Shown: piece by piece, positions 38,019 to 50,896 of the stretch | How positions within the stretch are numbered: position 1 is the stretch's first letter | How the letters are laid out: every line of letters starts with the position of its first letter | Assembly: GCA_037952775.1 (NCBI GenBank) | Contig: JBANAY010000004.1 | Span: 10,292,001 to 10,356,000, forward strand | Direction: 5' to 3' | DNA: 64,000 nucleotides | Source of the DNA: Clonostachys chloroleuca | Lineage: Eukaryota > Ascomycota > Sordariomycetes > Hypocreales > Bionectriaceae | Program-made: the position numbers and the translations under genes | The notes under the pieces: generated by a model | Told to the model about the DNA's origin: nothing | What the model saw: only the letters and a program-made list of their open reading frames with translations | The model's database searches: none

Positions 38019-40850
38019 AGTCTATATAGCCTTTTTACTAATAGGTAATTAAAATAGTAATAGAGTTATCTTAGCTCTAGTTCTATTAAGTAGGCTATAT
38101 TAGCTATTAGTATATATTCAGGAAAGAACTATATATAGCTTTATTTCCTTATAGTTAGAGCAGAAAGACTATCTATAGTCCTAACTACTTTATTAATTAT
38201 ATTCCTAAACTTAATATTTAGATAGTCTATATCTTAAAAGTATATTAGGAAAGGGGTCTCTAAGTTTATTATATAAAATATAATAGATCTAAACAGAGTC
38301 TATAACTTTATTATACTAAGTAACTCTATAAGCCCCTTTCTAAACTTAATATTCTTTATATTAGCTATAATATTTAGTTTAATTAATAGATTAATTTATT
38401 TAAGTACTTTAAATTATAATTTACCTATAGTTAAAATTAATAAGATACCTATATCTAGTATAATCCCTTAGAATTATATTATATATCTTTCCTTAATAAT
38501 AAATTATAAGGGGTTTTATAGCTTTCTCTTAATCTCTTCTCTAAAGAGTAAGTATTAGAATATCTTATTAAGTAGATATTATATTAGGTATTATTTATTA
38601 CTGCTTATATACTAATCTTCCTTATCTAGATTATTATAGTTATTAGGGTCTCTATAGTCTACTATTTTAAACTAGTTATTAACCCCTTCTTAGTTTTAAA
38701 TCTACTACTTAAATTCTTCTAGTATATTATCTTCTTCTACTTTTTCTTCTACTTTAAGGAATTTAGTTATAAATTAGTAGTATAGTTTAGATCTCTTCTA
38801 TAGATAGTTTATAGATTAATAACCAGGCTTATTATAAATAAAATAGTACTCTCTCTAGCTATTCCTCTATAGTTCTTAATCCTAGCTAGTAAAACTTCTA
38901 TTAAATAATCTACTCTATATATTTAAATATAATAGAATTACTATTATATTCTATTTAGTAGCTTCTAAATATATTAATATTACTAGTTAATAAAATATAT
39001 ATTTCTTATTATATCCTAGGCTATTAAGATTATTAGGCTTTATTCTAACTATCTTAATAGGTTTATTTCTAATACTAATATAAGATATTATATTAGAGCT
39101 TTAGTATTTATATACTCTCTTTAGAGTACTATTTCTAGTTCCTTTAAATCTCTATATACTCTTACTATTATAGCTTATAGGTTATTATCCCCTATATAAA
39201 TACCTCTAAGTACTTTCTATATTTTTATTAGAGTAGTAAAGATCTTTTATAGTATCTAGTATACTATAAGATCCTTATATTCTCTATTTATCTATATTAA
39301 AATAATACTAGTTTAAGTTTAGTTATAATAATACTATTATTTATTAATAGTATTATTAAAGTATTACTTTAGTTTAAGATATATCTCTCTAAAGGTATAT
39401 TCTTTTTTAATATATTAGAATTAGAAATTCTATATATTCTCTTTAAGGATTTAGAAGAGAATAGTTTTAAATCTATTTAGCTATATATTATAGGATTTAT
39501 AAGTATTTAGTATTATCCTGACTTTAGTATTAAGTATATTATATAGTTCTCTACTAAATAAGTACTCTTTTATATTATATAACTCCTGGAAGGCTATAAG
39601 CTCTTATATAGCTATTATACTTATTCTAAGACTTTATTCAGATAGGAGGTTATAGTATAGGTTATATAACTTATATATATACCCTCCTAGTTCTTATCTT
39701 AGAACTAGATTCCTAGGAGATATAAATACTTATTAGATTATTTTCTTATTCCTCTTAGGTATTTCTATTTTATCTACTTTAATTATATAGATTATACTTC
39801 TTTCTCAGGGTATTTATAGTATTAGTACTATATATTCTTAAGACTTTCTATATTACTCCTATAATTAGAATACCCAGGAGTTCGGATTAAAGGTATTTAT
39901 AAGAAACTATTAATTATTTAGCTATTCTAGTAGATCCTCTAACTCCTATATATTATTAAGAGCTACTTTAAATATATTATTTATAAGGCTAGTATATATA
40001 CTATTATATTATAGAATATATTTTAACTCTTTAGTAATACTATTATTTAGAAGTATAAACTTTTCTATTAACTAATTCCTAAAATTATATATAAACTTAT
40101 CTAGTAAATTATTACTATATAGTTTAGTATATTTATAGTAGTATATATAATATACTATATATATATTAGTAAATTCTTAGATAGTTATCTAAGCTACTAA
40201 GATCAGGCTATTTATTTAGTTAATATTATTTATATAGATCTTTATTAGTCTAATTATATTAAAGATCTCTTCTACTTTATTATAATTAAAAAGAGTTAGT
40301 ATAGATATAGTTTATACTAGTAGTACTATTATACTTACTTAGGAAATAGATTCTAAAGTATATAAATATTTTTATAATAAAAGAGTATAGAGTTTTATTC
40401 TTATTTAAAGAACTAGGATTTCTATTTAGAAAGATTCTAATAGGTTATAGGAAATAGAGTAGTAGTAAGGGAAAAGTATAAGGGATTATTTTATTTCCTT
40501 CTAAAGTTAGGAAAGGAAGAGTATCCTATAAGAATAAACTCTTAAGATTAGATAGTTAGAAAAAGAAATAATCTTATTAATTACTCCTATCTATATTAAT
40601 AGGGAGATATATATAATATAATACTCTTTAGAGGTATTTCTAGTACTAATAGTATTATTAGAGAAATAAATAATCTCTAAAGTAACTATTTAGAATATAT
40701 AAAAGATAATAGTATTATTATATTATATATTATATATAGTTCTATAGTATAGAACTAGTACTTACAGAAGGACTATACTTCTCTAAATACTTAGGAAATC
40801 CTATCTCTTCTTTTTTACTAATCTATAGCTACTATATAACTATTAATCAG
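38019..40850 (-). pseudogene. Copia gag/integrase portion right of the nested element
   Basis: By position this should be the 5' half of the Copia polyprotein (gag, protease, integrase) on the minus strand. It is dense in stops and I could not place individual motifs, so the call depends on its place between the nested Gypsy element and the Copia 5' LTR. Confidence 0.5.
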
Positions 40851-41038
40851 TATTAGAAGGCTTTTCTAAAGTATATACTATAGAGTAAATAGGTTAAAAA
40901 GTAATTAATAGTTACTATTCTAGCTATAGAAGTAAACTAGTTATAAATACAGTTCTAGAGTAGTTCTAATTAAGCAAATTACTCTACTTCTAGCTTCTAG
41001 CTAGTAACTGCTAATTAGTAGTATTTAGTATACTAATA
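40851..41038 (-). repeat. Copia LTR B (5' LTR)
   Basis: 188 bp, same ends as LTR A, followed by the ATTTA duplication (41,039-41,043). The minus-strand bases just inside it (CTGATTAATAG) could be a mutated primer-binding site starting TGG. Confidence 0.85.
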
Positions 41039-41085
41039 ATTTAAATTTTTAATACTAAAAATAAAATTAAAATATTATACTTAGA
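41039..41085 (+). repeat. R repeat, right part of the interrupted copy
   Basis: It continues the R repeat broken at 26,237 (AATTTTTAATACT...ATTATACTT). Together with 24,651-24,797 it proves the Copia insertion site. Confidence 0.8.
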
Positions 41086-41149
41086 ATCTATATATATTCT
41101 TAAGATTATAATTCTTTATTTTAGATTATATTAAGATTTACTAATATTA

Positions 41150-41590
41150 GTATAAATAAATTTCTTTCTTTATATTTTTTATTAATATTACTTATTATTA
41201 ATATAAATAGTTATTATTATATAGTTATAGAGACTAGATAAGTAAATTTTTTATATAGTTTCTTCTATATTTCTTTCTTAAGCTTATTAAAATAATAGAA
41301 TATAGTTTATTTATAGTTCTATTCTATTTTAACTAATAGTTAAAGACACTTAGTACTAAATATTAAAATTAATCTAATCTAAATAAATTTATTAATATTA
41401 TATTTAGCTTTATATTTCTTATTCTAAATATTAAAAGTTTATTTAAAAGTTTTCTTAAAGTAATTAAAACTTATTATAAAATATAAATAGTTTATTAACT
41501 TTCTTATTTATTAAAATATTTCTAAATAGTTAGTTTAAATTATTTTAATATACTTCTAATAAGTTAAAAGTAAATATATATAATCTTAGT
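41150..41590 (-). pseudogene. Chromovirus gag fragment
   Basis: It aligns with 47,930-48,290, the gag-proximal part of the neighbouring minus-strand chromovirus, but here it abuts an LTR directly and lacks the about 480-bp leader seen at 48,300-48,785. It is part of the same family's fragmented array. Confidence 0.55.
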
Positions 41591-41597
41591 TATATAA

Positions 41598-41967
41598 TAG
41601 TTAGATAATTTATACTAAACAGGGTCTAGGGTAGATCAGAGTTAAACTAATTAGAGTATTATTCTGAGTAGTATAATTAGATTATCTTAGACTATATAAT
41701 ATAAGTTACTATTAATATATAAGTATTATAGAGCTAGTAATAATAGATATATAGATAATATTATTAATAACTATCTAAAAGAGTATTTAAGTTATAGAAA
41801 TAAATATATATATATACTAGTATATTTACTAGAGTATTTATAATAGTTTTTATTTAAGATTTTACTTATTTAAAGTAAAATTACCTTTATTAATTACTAA
41901 GGTAGATTAGTACTATCTACCTAGTATATAACTTCCTATAGTCTAAAGATAGTCTTTATTTATAATA
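41598..41967 (-). repeat. Chromovirus LTR L1 (3' LTR)
   Basis: 370 bp, starting TAGTTAGATAATTTATAC and ending TTTATAATA. It aligns base for base with 48,786-49,155 without indels. Confidence 0.85.
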
Positions 41968-42279
41968 TAATACTCTCTCCCTATTAGTTTTATTCTTAAG
42001 GCTATTTTATTATACTATATTATTAATATATATACTTAATCCTATATTTATTTTATATAGTAATTACCTATTAATAAAATATCTAGCTATATATTAAAAT
42101 AAAAGAAATCTGAATTAGTATATAATTATATCTAAAAGTTAGAATATATTATTATATATAGTTTTAAAGTTCTTCTATATTTCTATTATATTAAGAAAGA
42201 TACTTTATATATTATTATTCTAAATATTAGTTATTATATAATTTATTATTATCTAGATTATTTATATAATTATTTATAA

Positions 42280-42790
42280 TCTCTAATATTATTAAGTAAG
42301 TATATTTTATAACTAGTATTATTATAAATACTAACTTATATAGTTAAGAAAATTAATAAGGAGCTTTCTTATTTTAAAAATAAAGAGTTTTAAGCTAAGA
42401 TAGTATTAGCTAAGGTTTTTATATAAATTTCTTATTTATAAAAAATCTAGAAGTAGCTTTATAAGAATAGTATAGAAATACTAAAAAAAGATCTAGATAA
42501 TATAGAAGTATTAGAAGAAAAGAAATAAAAGAAAATAGAGGAGAAAAATTATTAGAAGGAATTAGAGTATATTTAGACTTAAAAGAATAAATTAGTATTT
42601 TAAATCCAGAGTACTTATATTATAAAAGTAGTTAATTTTTCTAGCTTCTTCTTTAATTCTTCTATAGAGAATCTTTTTAGTAATATTACTTAAGATAATA
42701 TTACTAATTCTTCTTCTTCTAGTAGAACTAATAGATATACTACTAGTAGTTCTTTAGGTATTTAGTAGGTTCCTAGATATTATTATTATT
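42280..42790 (+). pseudogene. Antisense coiled-coil-like frame near the chromovirus 3' end
   Basis: Opposite in strand to pol, and between pol and LTR L1. Through-stop reading gives a basic/acidic heptad-like region at about 42,420-42,590 (KQLYKNSIEIL, then DNIEVLEEKK and KIEEKNYQKELE) and a Ser-rich tail (NSSSSSRT) near 42,700. Such helices occur at the C-terminus of Fot1/pogo transposases in fungi, so it might be an old transposase end, or an accessory frame of the retroelement. Not decidable by eye. Confidence 0.3.
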
Positions 42791-45730
42791 AATATATTCT
42801 TTCTATTTAATAAAGTAAAATATTTATCTATTTCTAACTTCTTTCTTTAGTATTTTTTCTAATTTATATTTTTCTTTATAGATCTTAATTAGATAATCTT
42901 AATCTAAAGTATTTTCTAATACTTTTTTAAATAATAAGATATAAAAAACTAGATAGATATATATTATATCTAGTAGTAATAGTTTATAATTAGTATCTGA
43001 TTTTTTATTCTTAATTTTAAATAATCTAAGTTTTTTATAATCTAGTTTATTATTTAGTTATATTATTATAATATTTTTATAAAATAAATAGACTTTATTT
43101 TCTTTCTTTAAGATTAGTCCCTTTAATTTTATTTTATTATAATATTTCTTTATTCTTTTTTAAATAAATTCTAATTCTATCTTTATTTCTATATATAATA
43201 AATATAATATTTCTTTTATAAATATAGCAGTAGGTATATCTAGTCTATTAAGTATTAGTTAGCTCTAGAATTCTAGTTTATAACTATAGTTTATATATAT
43301 AGATATAAGCTAGATAGATTCTTATACTAAGCTATTATATATAATTTATACTATAGGTAATAGTTATATCTAATTATCTTATTTATAATTAATATATACT
43401 TATAAGTATTATTCTAATATCTAGTTTAAATATTCTATTTATCTATTACTTTAGGGATAGTAAGTTATTAAAAGCTTATATTTAGTATCTATTTATACTA
43501 TAAATAATTATTAAAATACTATTATACTATATTTCTATTATAGGTTCTATTAATAATAGTAGCTTAATAATATAATTAAAGGATATAGATTACTATAGTT
43601 ATTCTAATACTAGAACTAGTTTAAATTCTCTATATAGTTTATATCTTATAGATTTAATTTATATATAAGTATTATATTCTAAAACTATAGTTTATATATC
43701 TTTTTATAAACTAGAATAATTATAATATTACTTTATTTTATTAAATATCTTTTTAACTCCTTAATATTCTAAGAGTAGATACTTATAGATTTCTTTAATA
43801 AGTACTATTTTTATATCTTACTATAGTATTTTTATATTTAGTATAATATCTATCTAGACTTTTATATATATTATTTTCCTTAGTATAGTACCTAAGGTTT
43901 ATTATACTAGATATTCTTTATTATTTATTAAAAATAGTTATCTATTAGTTTTTAAAATTATTTATTTATACTTAGGTTTATAGCTAAGAGTATTAGCTTA
44001 TTTATTTTCTAATTCTTTTTAATATATAATTTTATAGTTAAATTTTAATAGATATTTAGTATAGTATATTTATCTTCTATTAAGTTATTATATTATAATA
44101 AAATACTAAATATTTTTATAATCTATATATATCTTAATCTTATATTATATTCTTAGATAGTAGTATTTAAATTCTTTAAATATATATATAATAGCTATAA
44201 ATTCTTTATTATAAATAGAATAATTAAGTTCTATACTATATAGTTTCTTTAAGTAAAATACTATAAGATATAATCTCTCTTTATTATCCCTTTAGCTAAT
44301 TTATATACTAATTATAAAATCTGAGATATTAATTTTAAGTTCTACTTTCTTTATTAGATTAAATATTTATAGTATAGGTTTATTAGTTATATAGTTCTTA
44401 ATATTATTAAATATATCTTAATATTTTAAGTTCTATTAAAATTCTTTTTTTCTTTTTTATTAGATTATATAGTAGTATAATAATCTTTCTATAGTTTTTA
44501 ATAAATTATTAGTAATAATTAGTAAATCTAAGGAAAGCTTATACTTCTTTAATATTTATTAGTTTTTCCTATTTAGAAATTATAATAATTTTACTTTTTT
44601 CTATTTATATCTTATTAGGTTAAATAGTATATTCTAGAAAATTAATTTTTTTAATATAAAACTAGCTTTTTTTAGATTCTACTAGGAGATTAGTATTTTC
44701 TAGTTTCTTTAGAACTTTATATATATATTCCTTATATATATTTAGATTATCTAAGAATATTAAAATATTATTAAAATATATAATTATAAAGATATTAAGA
44801 TATTTCTTAAGTACTTAATTAATTATTTATTAGAATATTATAAGTATATTTATTAGTTTAAAAGATATAATAAAGTATTTATATAAATTAAACTTTATTC
44901 TAAATACTATTTTCTATTTATCTTTTTCTTTAATTTATATTAAGTTATAAGCTCTCTTTAGATCTAGTATAATAAACTACTATTTACTCTATAACTAGTC
45001 TCTAAGTTCTATAATTAGTAATAAAAATATTCTATCTTTATATATAATCTTATTTAGTTAATAATAGTTAATAACTAAATAGAGTTTATTATTCTTTTTA
45101 AATATAAATATTATAGGATATTCTATAGATAAAGTTAATAACTATATATAGCCTTTTATTAATATATTATTAATATATTTATAGAGTATTTATAACTAGG
45201 GTTCTATAAGGTTATAGAGTTTATAGAAAGCTAGTTCTTCTTTTTTAATAATAGAGATTTTATAATTCTATTAGCTATATTATAATAATTTAGTTTCTAG
45301 GGTTTTCTTAAATAACTTATTATATTTCTAGTATTTATTCAGAATATAATCTAGTTTTCCCCTTTTAAGATATTCCTTTTTATCTTTTTATAGTTATTTC
45401 TTTCTTACTTATTTATATTATAAATTAACTTTAATATTATAGTTATATTTTTATTAATTTATTATATATATCTAATTAATAAAGTCTATTTCTAGGGGTT
45501 ATTCTAATTTTTATATCTAATCTAAGATTTATTTTATTTATTATAATTCTTAGTAAAATAGATTTTTTAGTATATTAGATTATAGTACTATTAAGATTAT
45601 AACTACTATATCTATTTATTATTATAAGTTATTATTTTAGTTTTTTATAATAGTACTTTTAGTTATTAAGAAATTATTATATTCTTCTAATATCTAATAA
45701 AATTTTAATTTTTATTAATCCTAATATAGA

Positions 45731-45930
45731 TTTATTATTAGAAGGCTTTTCTAAAGCATACGCTGTAGAGTAGATAGATTAAAAAGTAATTAATTAAGTT
45801 ACTATCCTAGCTATAGAAGTAAACCGGTTATAAATATAGTTCCAGAGCGGTCCTGACTAAGCGAACCGCTCTGCTTCTGGCTTCCAGCCAGTAACTGCTA
45901 GTCAGTAGTATTTAGTATACTAATATTTAT
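45731..45930. mobile_element. Solo Copia-type LTR C with TTTAT duplications
   Basis: A 190-bp LTR of the same family as 26,238 and 40,851 (TATTAGAAGGC...TATACTAATA) stands alone at 45,736-45,925. It is flanked by TTTAT on both sides (45,731-45,735 and 45,926-45,930). It keeps GAGCGGTCC, GCGAACCGC and CTTCTGGCTTCCAGCC, where the other two copies have C-to-T changes, so it is far less mutated. A solo LTR forms when the two LTRs of a full element recombine. Confidence 0.9.
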
Positions 45931-48299
45931 AAAAGTATTCTTTTACTCTATATAGCTAGTAAACTAATCTATTAGTAGATTTATATCTTATAGCTATAGT
46001 AATTCTAATATAATATTATAGGAATTTAATAATACTAAGTTATATATAATATTAAATTCTTTTCCTTAGATTTTAATTATAAAATAATTAGTTTTAGAAT
46101 TAATAATTCTATTATTATATTTAAATAATATTCTATCTAGAGTTATAATATTATAGGATTTCTTTTTTATTCTCTATAGTAAGTAGAGTTAGTTAATTAC
46201 TACTAGTAAGATATAATTATATAATACTCTATAGTCTATCTATACTATAAGCTAGTATTCCTTAATCTTAATATCTATAATAATATTAATTAAATTTCTT
46301 TCTTTAATAGCTTCTAGAGTTTTCTAATTTAATATTATTTTATTATATTATAATTTTATTATAGATAGTTTATATTATTTTTTATCTAGTTAATTTATTA
46401 TTTAAGCTATTCTTATTCTTCTTTATTTTTAGATATTTATTTTAGAATATTTATAAGGGTTTTTAGTTTATCTATAGAACTAGAAATAAATTATTTATAT
46501 TTCTTTTTCTAATTATTTAATTTACTAATTATTATAAGTATTTTATTATTAGAGTAAGTTTTATTCTATTTCTTTTTATTAGTAGAGATAATTTTTTATT
46601 TCTCTATATTATTATTTTCTTTATTATCTATTAGAGATAGTATATCTTATTTATAGTATTATTTTATTTCTTCTTCCTATAATTAGTATTACTATAAATA
46701 TAGCTTAATAGGGTTTATATTATTATTACTATATTTAGCTAGTTCTAGTACTATCTTTTTAACTTCTAGATAATTTCTATATTTCTAGTTATAATATTAC
46801 TTAATTTAACTATTATATTTAGTTATTATTTAATCTTTAAGGTTCTTATTTTTATATTATAGTTTAATTTTAACTTTCTTATAGATCTTATATCTTAATT
46901 TAGGGTATAATTTAGCTAGTAGCTTATTATAGATATATTCTTTAGGATATTCTTCTAGATCTTTTTTAAAGATAGTATATTATTTTATACTATACTATTA
47001 GTATATAAATTATTATATTTATTCTATAATATATTTATTAGGTATTTTTCTATTAGAATATAGAAAGAAATTATTTTTTATTTTCTCTATCTAATATTTT
47101 AAATAATAATTATTATAATAAGTTATTTAGAATTCTAAAAAGTAGTTATATATTTATATAGTTTCTATATAGATTAGTATTTTATATATACTATTACTAT
47201 ATTATATAGTACTAATAATATTATTTCTAAAAATAACTAATTCTTCTAATATATCTAGATATTACTCTTATATCTTTTTTTAATAATATATATAGAGTTT
47301 ATTATATTTAGCTTTAATTTCTATCTTTATCTACTAGTATTATTCTTTCTTAATAGTATTTTATAGAATAACTCTATTAGTATAATAGAATATATATTTA
47401 TATTTAGTAGATAGTTTAAATTCTAAAACTTATTCTTCTTTTTTAAATTTTTTCTTAAACTTTTAGAAAATTTATTTAATTTTCTTTTATTATTTCTTAG
47501 CTATACTAAGGTTTATATATTTCTTAGGTTTTAATACTTCTCTAAAAATAGATATATTTTTTAGTAGAAATTTAGAAATTATAATAATTATAAAATTTCC
47601 TTTCTAATTAATTTTATATATTATTCCTAAAACTTTAATATTAGTTTTTCTAATTATTTCTAATTATTTTTTACTATCTTTAGTAAGTTTCTAATCTTTC
47701 TTTTTTTCCCTTTTAGATTCTAAATATTAAGATAAGATATATCTAATCTTATTATAGTTATAGTATTTATATTTCTCTATAGCTACTAGCTCTATAGATT
47801 CTATATATATTCCAGAGGCTATAGTATACTACTATTATAGTTTTCTAGTATTAGTAAAATAAGTTATCTTTCTATTATAGATTTACTAATAGTATTATTA
47901 GTTATTAATTCTTATAATTATAATTATATATTTATAAATACTTTTTAGCTTATCTTTTTTATATAGTTCTTTTTAAACTTCTTTCTTAAATTAATTAAAA
48001 TAGTAAAATATAGTATATTCCTTATTCTATTTAGTTTTAACTAGTAGCTAGAGGTAGTAAGTATAAAGATTAAATATAATTCTTTCTAAATAAATATATT
48101 AATCTTATATTCTATTTTATACTTTTTATCTTAAATACTAAAGATCTATTTAAGAACTTCTATAAAGTAATTAAAACTTATTATAATATTAATAGTTTAT
48201 TAGCTTTCTTATTTACTAAGATATTTCTTTATAATAAATTTAAACTAATTAAATATAATTTCCTTAAGTTATAAATAAATATATATAATTTTCTTTTTA

Positions 48300-48785
48300 T
48301 TAGTATTAAATATAATAGGAAAGTAATTAAAATATATTTAGAATTAAATTATAAATTCCTAGAGTTTATTTTAAATTCTATTAAATATTTTAAATAATAA
48401 TAGTTTAAATAGTTATTCTAACTCTCTTTTATAAATAGTAGTTATAGCTTAGGTCTGGAGATTAGTATATATAGTAGTTTATTATACTATAATAGCTATT
48501 ATATTAGCTAGCTCCTAGTAGGTATTTATAAGATATATATAAAACTAGTTAATTTAATCTTATAAGAGCTATATTTCCTTAGTATAGTTATTATTATTCT
48601 TATTACTATTATTACTATCTTTATCTATAGTATTATTCTTAATAATTAGAGTAGATAAGTTATTATTAGTAATAGGAGTATACTATTACTAAGCTTAAGA
48701 TACTATAATAGTTATAATATCTTCTTTATTATTATATAGTAATTAAGATAAGGTAATTAGCTAAATAAGAATTATTAATATATAA
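48300..48785 (-). repeat. Duplicated chromovirus leader, unit 1
   Basis: The about 480 bp just inside LTR L2 recur at 49,165-49,644 beside LTR L3, in the same order and orientation. Both contain an ATTATTATTATT-type run and the word ATATCTT(C/T)TTTATTATTATATAGTAATTAA (near 48,720 and 49,585). Confidence 0.7.
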
Positions 48786-49155
48786 TAATTAGATAACTTA
48801 TATTAGATAGAGTTTAAAGTAGATTAGGATTAAATTAATTAGAGTATTATTCTAAGTAATATAATTAAATTATTTTAGACTATATAATATAAGTTATTAT
48901 TAATATATAAGTATTATAAAGCTAGTAATAATAGATATATAAATAATATTATTAATAACTATTTAAAAGAGTATCTAAACTATAGAAATAAATATATATA
49001 TATACTAGTATATTTACTAGAGTATTTATAATAGTCTTTACTTAAGACTTTATTTATCTAAAGTAAAGTTACTCTTATTAATTACTAAGGTAGATTAGTA
49101 CTATCTACCTAGTATATAACTTCCTACAGCCTGAAGGTAGTCTTTATTTATAACA
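48786..49155 (-). repeat. Chromovirus LTR L2 (5' LTR)
   Basis: 370 bp, gap-free match to L1. It ends TTTATAACA, keeping the ancestral CA terminus. Confidence 0.85.
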
Positions 49156-49164
49156 AGTTATCTT

Positions 49165-49890
49165 AGTATTAAAAATAATAAAAAAATAATTAAAATATAT
49201 TCTAAGTTATATAATAAATCCTTAAAACTTAGATTAAATTCTATTAAATATTTTAAATAGTAATAGTTTAAATAATTACTTTAATTTATATTTTTAAGCT
49301 ATAATAGTAATTTATACTATAAGAGTAGTATTTATAATAAACTATTATTTTATAGTATTAGTTATAATAACTAGTTTATTCTAGAAATTAATTAAGTAGT
49401 TTTAGAGTTAGTTAATTTAGTTTTAGAGTAATTAAATCTCTTTATTATTATTATTATTATTACTACTACTACTACTTCTATTTTTATCTATAATATTATT
49501 TTTAATAATAGTTTAGTAGATAGATATAATAGATTACTAATTAAAATTAAGATTAATAAGGTTTATAGTAGTTATAATATCTTTTTATTATTATATAGTA
49601 ATTAAAATAAGATAGCTAGCTAAATAAGAGTTATTAATATATAATAGTTAGATAACTTATACTAATTAGGATCTAGAGTAGATTAAAATATAACCAATTA
49701 GAGTATTATTCTAAATAATATAATTAGATTATTATAAATTATATAAAAGAAATTACTATTAATATATAAGTATTATAGAGCTAGTTCTAATAAAGATATA
49801 GATAATTATAAATAAACTATTATATTAAGAATTATTTAAAAGAGTATTTTTAGCTAATAAAAGAAAAAATATATATATACTAGAGGCTTA
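49165..49890 (-). repeat. Second leader plus partial LTR L3
   Basis: 49,165-49,644 repeats the leader at 48,300-48,785. From 49,645 the start of the 370-bp LTR follows and fades after about 49,890. The order leader-LTR-leader-LTR shows a tandem arrangement of the same family. Confidence 0.65.
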
Positions 49891-50185
49891 TACTAGCTTA
49901 CTAATAATCTAGAGTAATCTGTTTCTTATTAATAAGAGAAGTAGGGTATATTATATAATACTAGTAGTATATACTTTATTTATAATACTAAGTTATATAT
50001 TTAATAAGTTCTTTTTAGAGTTTTTAAAAATACTATTACTTTACTTTAGCTTATATAAATAAAAAAGTAAAAAAAATAGAATTAAAGATTAAATATAAAC
50101 TAAAACTTAGTTAAAAATAAATTATATAGATCTAGTTATATATAGCTTAATCTTAGGATATTTTTTTATATATAATAAAAACCTC

Positions 50186-50482
50186 TAAAAAAATATTATA
50201 AAGCTAGTTCTAATAGAAATATAAATAATATTATTAATAACTATCTAAAGAAGTATTATATTCTAGAAATAAATATATATATATATATTAATATATTTAC
50301 TAAAGTTTTTATAAGGTTTTTTTTACAATTTTATTTAAGTAAAGTAAGATTATCTTTAGTAGTTCCTCAGATAGATTAATACTATCTATCTATTATATAA
50401 CTTTCTATAGCTTAAAGATAGTTTTTATTTATAATATTACTCTAGATCTCTATCTAGTATAAGTTATCTAACTATTATATAT
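50186..50482. repeat. Partial LTR L4 and inverted LTR start
   Basis: 50,186-50,436 matches the second half of the 370-bp LTR through its end TTTATAATA. Then 50,458-50,482 is the reverse complement of the LTR start (AAGTTATCTAACTATTATATA), giving a head-to-tail inversion at the very end of AT block 2. Confidence 0.6.
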
Positions 50483-50729
50483 ATTATTAAAAGAGTTTAA
50501 CTAAATAGTATTATATATAGTAAAATACTTTTACTCTTTATATATAAATATTTATTACTATATTACTAGCTCTCTTATTATTATATATATATATCTATCT
50601 AGATTATTATATAAGTATAATATAAAAGTTAGAATAGTATTATAGAACTATTATAAATCTAGCAGATTTTATATTATAGCCTTATCTTATTAAATATAAT
50701 AATAAGGAAGAATAAATATAAAGGGGATA

Positions 50730-50896
50730 GAGTTAAATCAATCACTAATCGGTCTTCCATCTTAAGATTATCATTCAACTTGACTTACCACCCTCGTATC
50801 CGACATATCCGGCATACTTGTCTGACCGGCATGCTTATCAAGTAGGTTAGGTGTTAAATGGGTAGCTATATACGGTACTGTAGTCTGTAGAGCATT
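50730..50896. other. Left edge of island 2
   Basis: Normal composition resumes here. It should contain the transcript end of the hydrolase gene. No other feature is seen. Confidence 0.4.

Larger units (their letters stand above)
26238..41038 (-). mobile_element. Copia (Ty1-type) LTR retrotransposon, interrupted by a Gypsy element
   Basis: It is bounded by 188-bp LTRs (26,238-26,425 and 40,851-41,038) and by an ATTTA duplication at 26,233-26,237 and 41,039-41,043. The R repeat it entered is continuous elsewhere (24,651), which confirms the insertion. On the minus strand the end of pol reads LYKYLIKLSITIEKK, then KIR-stop-INKENN and NTLIKENPN at about 28,470-28,150. This corresponds to the fungal Copia RNase H tail (SLY.CLVKLGTT.EKRL, then EIRWINGxDNPADAMTK). 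A Gypsy element lies inside it at 30,841-38,013, so the Copia sequence itself is about 7.6 kb. Stops throughout; dead. A caveat is the unexplained 1.6 kb between the pol end and the left LTR. Confidence 0.8.
41598..49155 (-). mobile_element. Chromovirus (Gypsy) with 370-bp LTRs, minus strand
   Basis: Two 370-bp LTRs (41,598-41,967 and 48,786-49,155) align without a single gap. The minus-strand interior matches the plus-strand chromovirus at 12,000-14,500: the RNase H/integrase join at 43,840-44,100 mirrors 12,940-13,200, and the end of pol near 42,950 mirrors about 14,215-14,270. RT should lie at about 44,500-45,100, gag/protease at 45,930-48,300. A solo Copia-type LTR sits inside pol at 45,736-45,925. 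The flanking 5-mers differ (TATAA and AGTTA), as expected if the right side belongs to a tandem array. Confidence 0.8.
23950..50730. other. AT-rich RIP-degraded block 2
   Basis: About 27 kb of continuous transposon remnants with the same CpA/TpG depletion as block 1 and no intact reading frame. It contains R repeats, a Copia element interrupted by a Gypsy element, a minus-strand chromovirus, a solo LTR and a partly tandem LTR array, annotated separately below. Confidence 0.9.
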
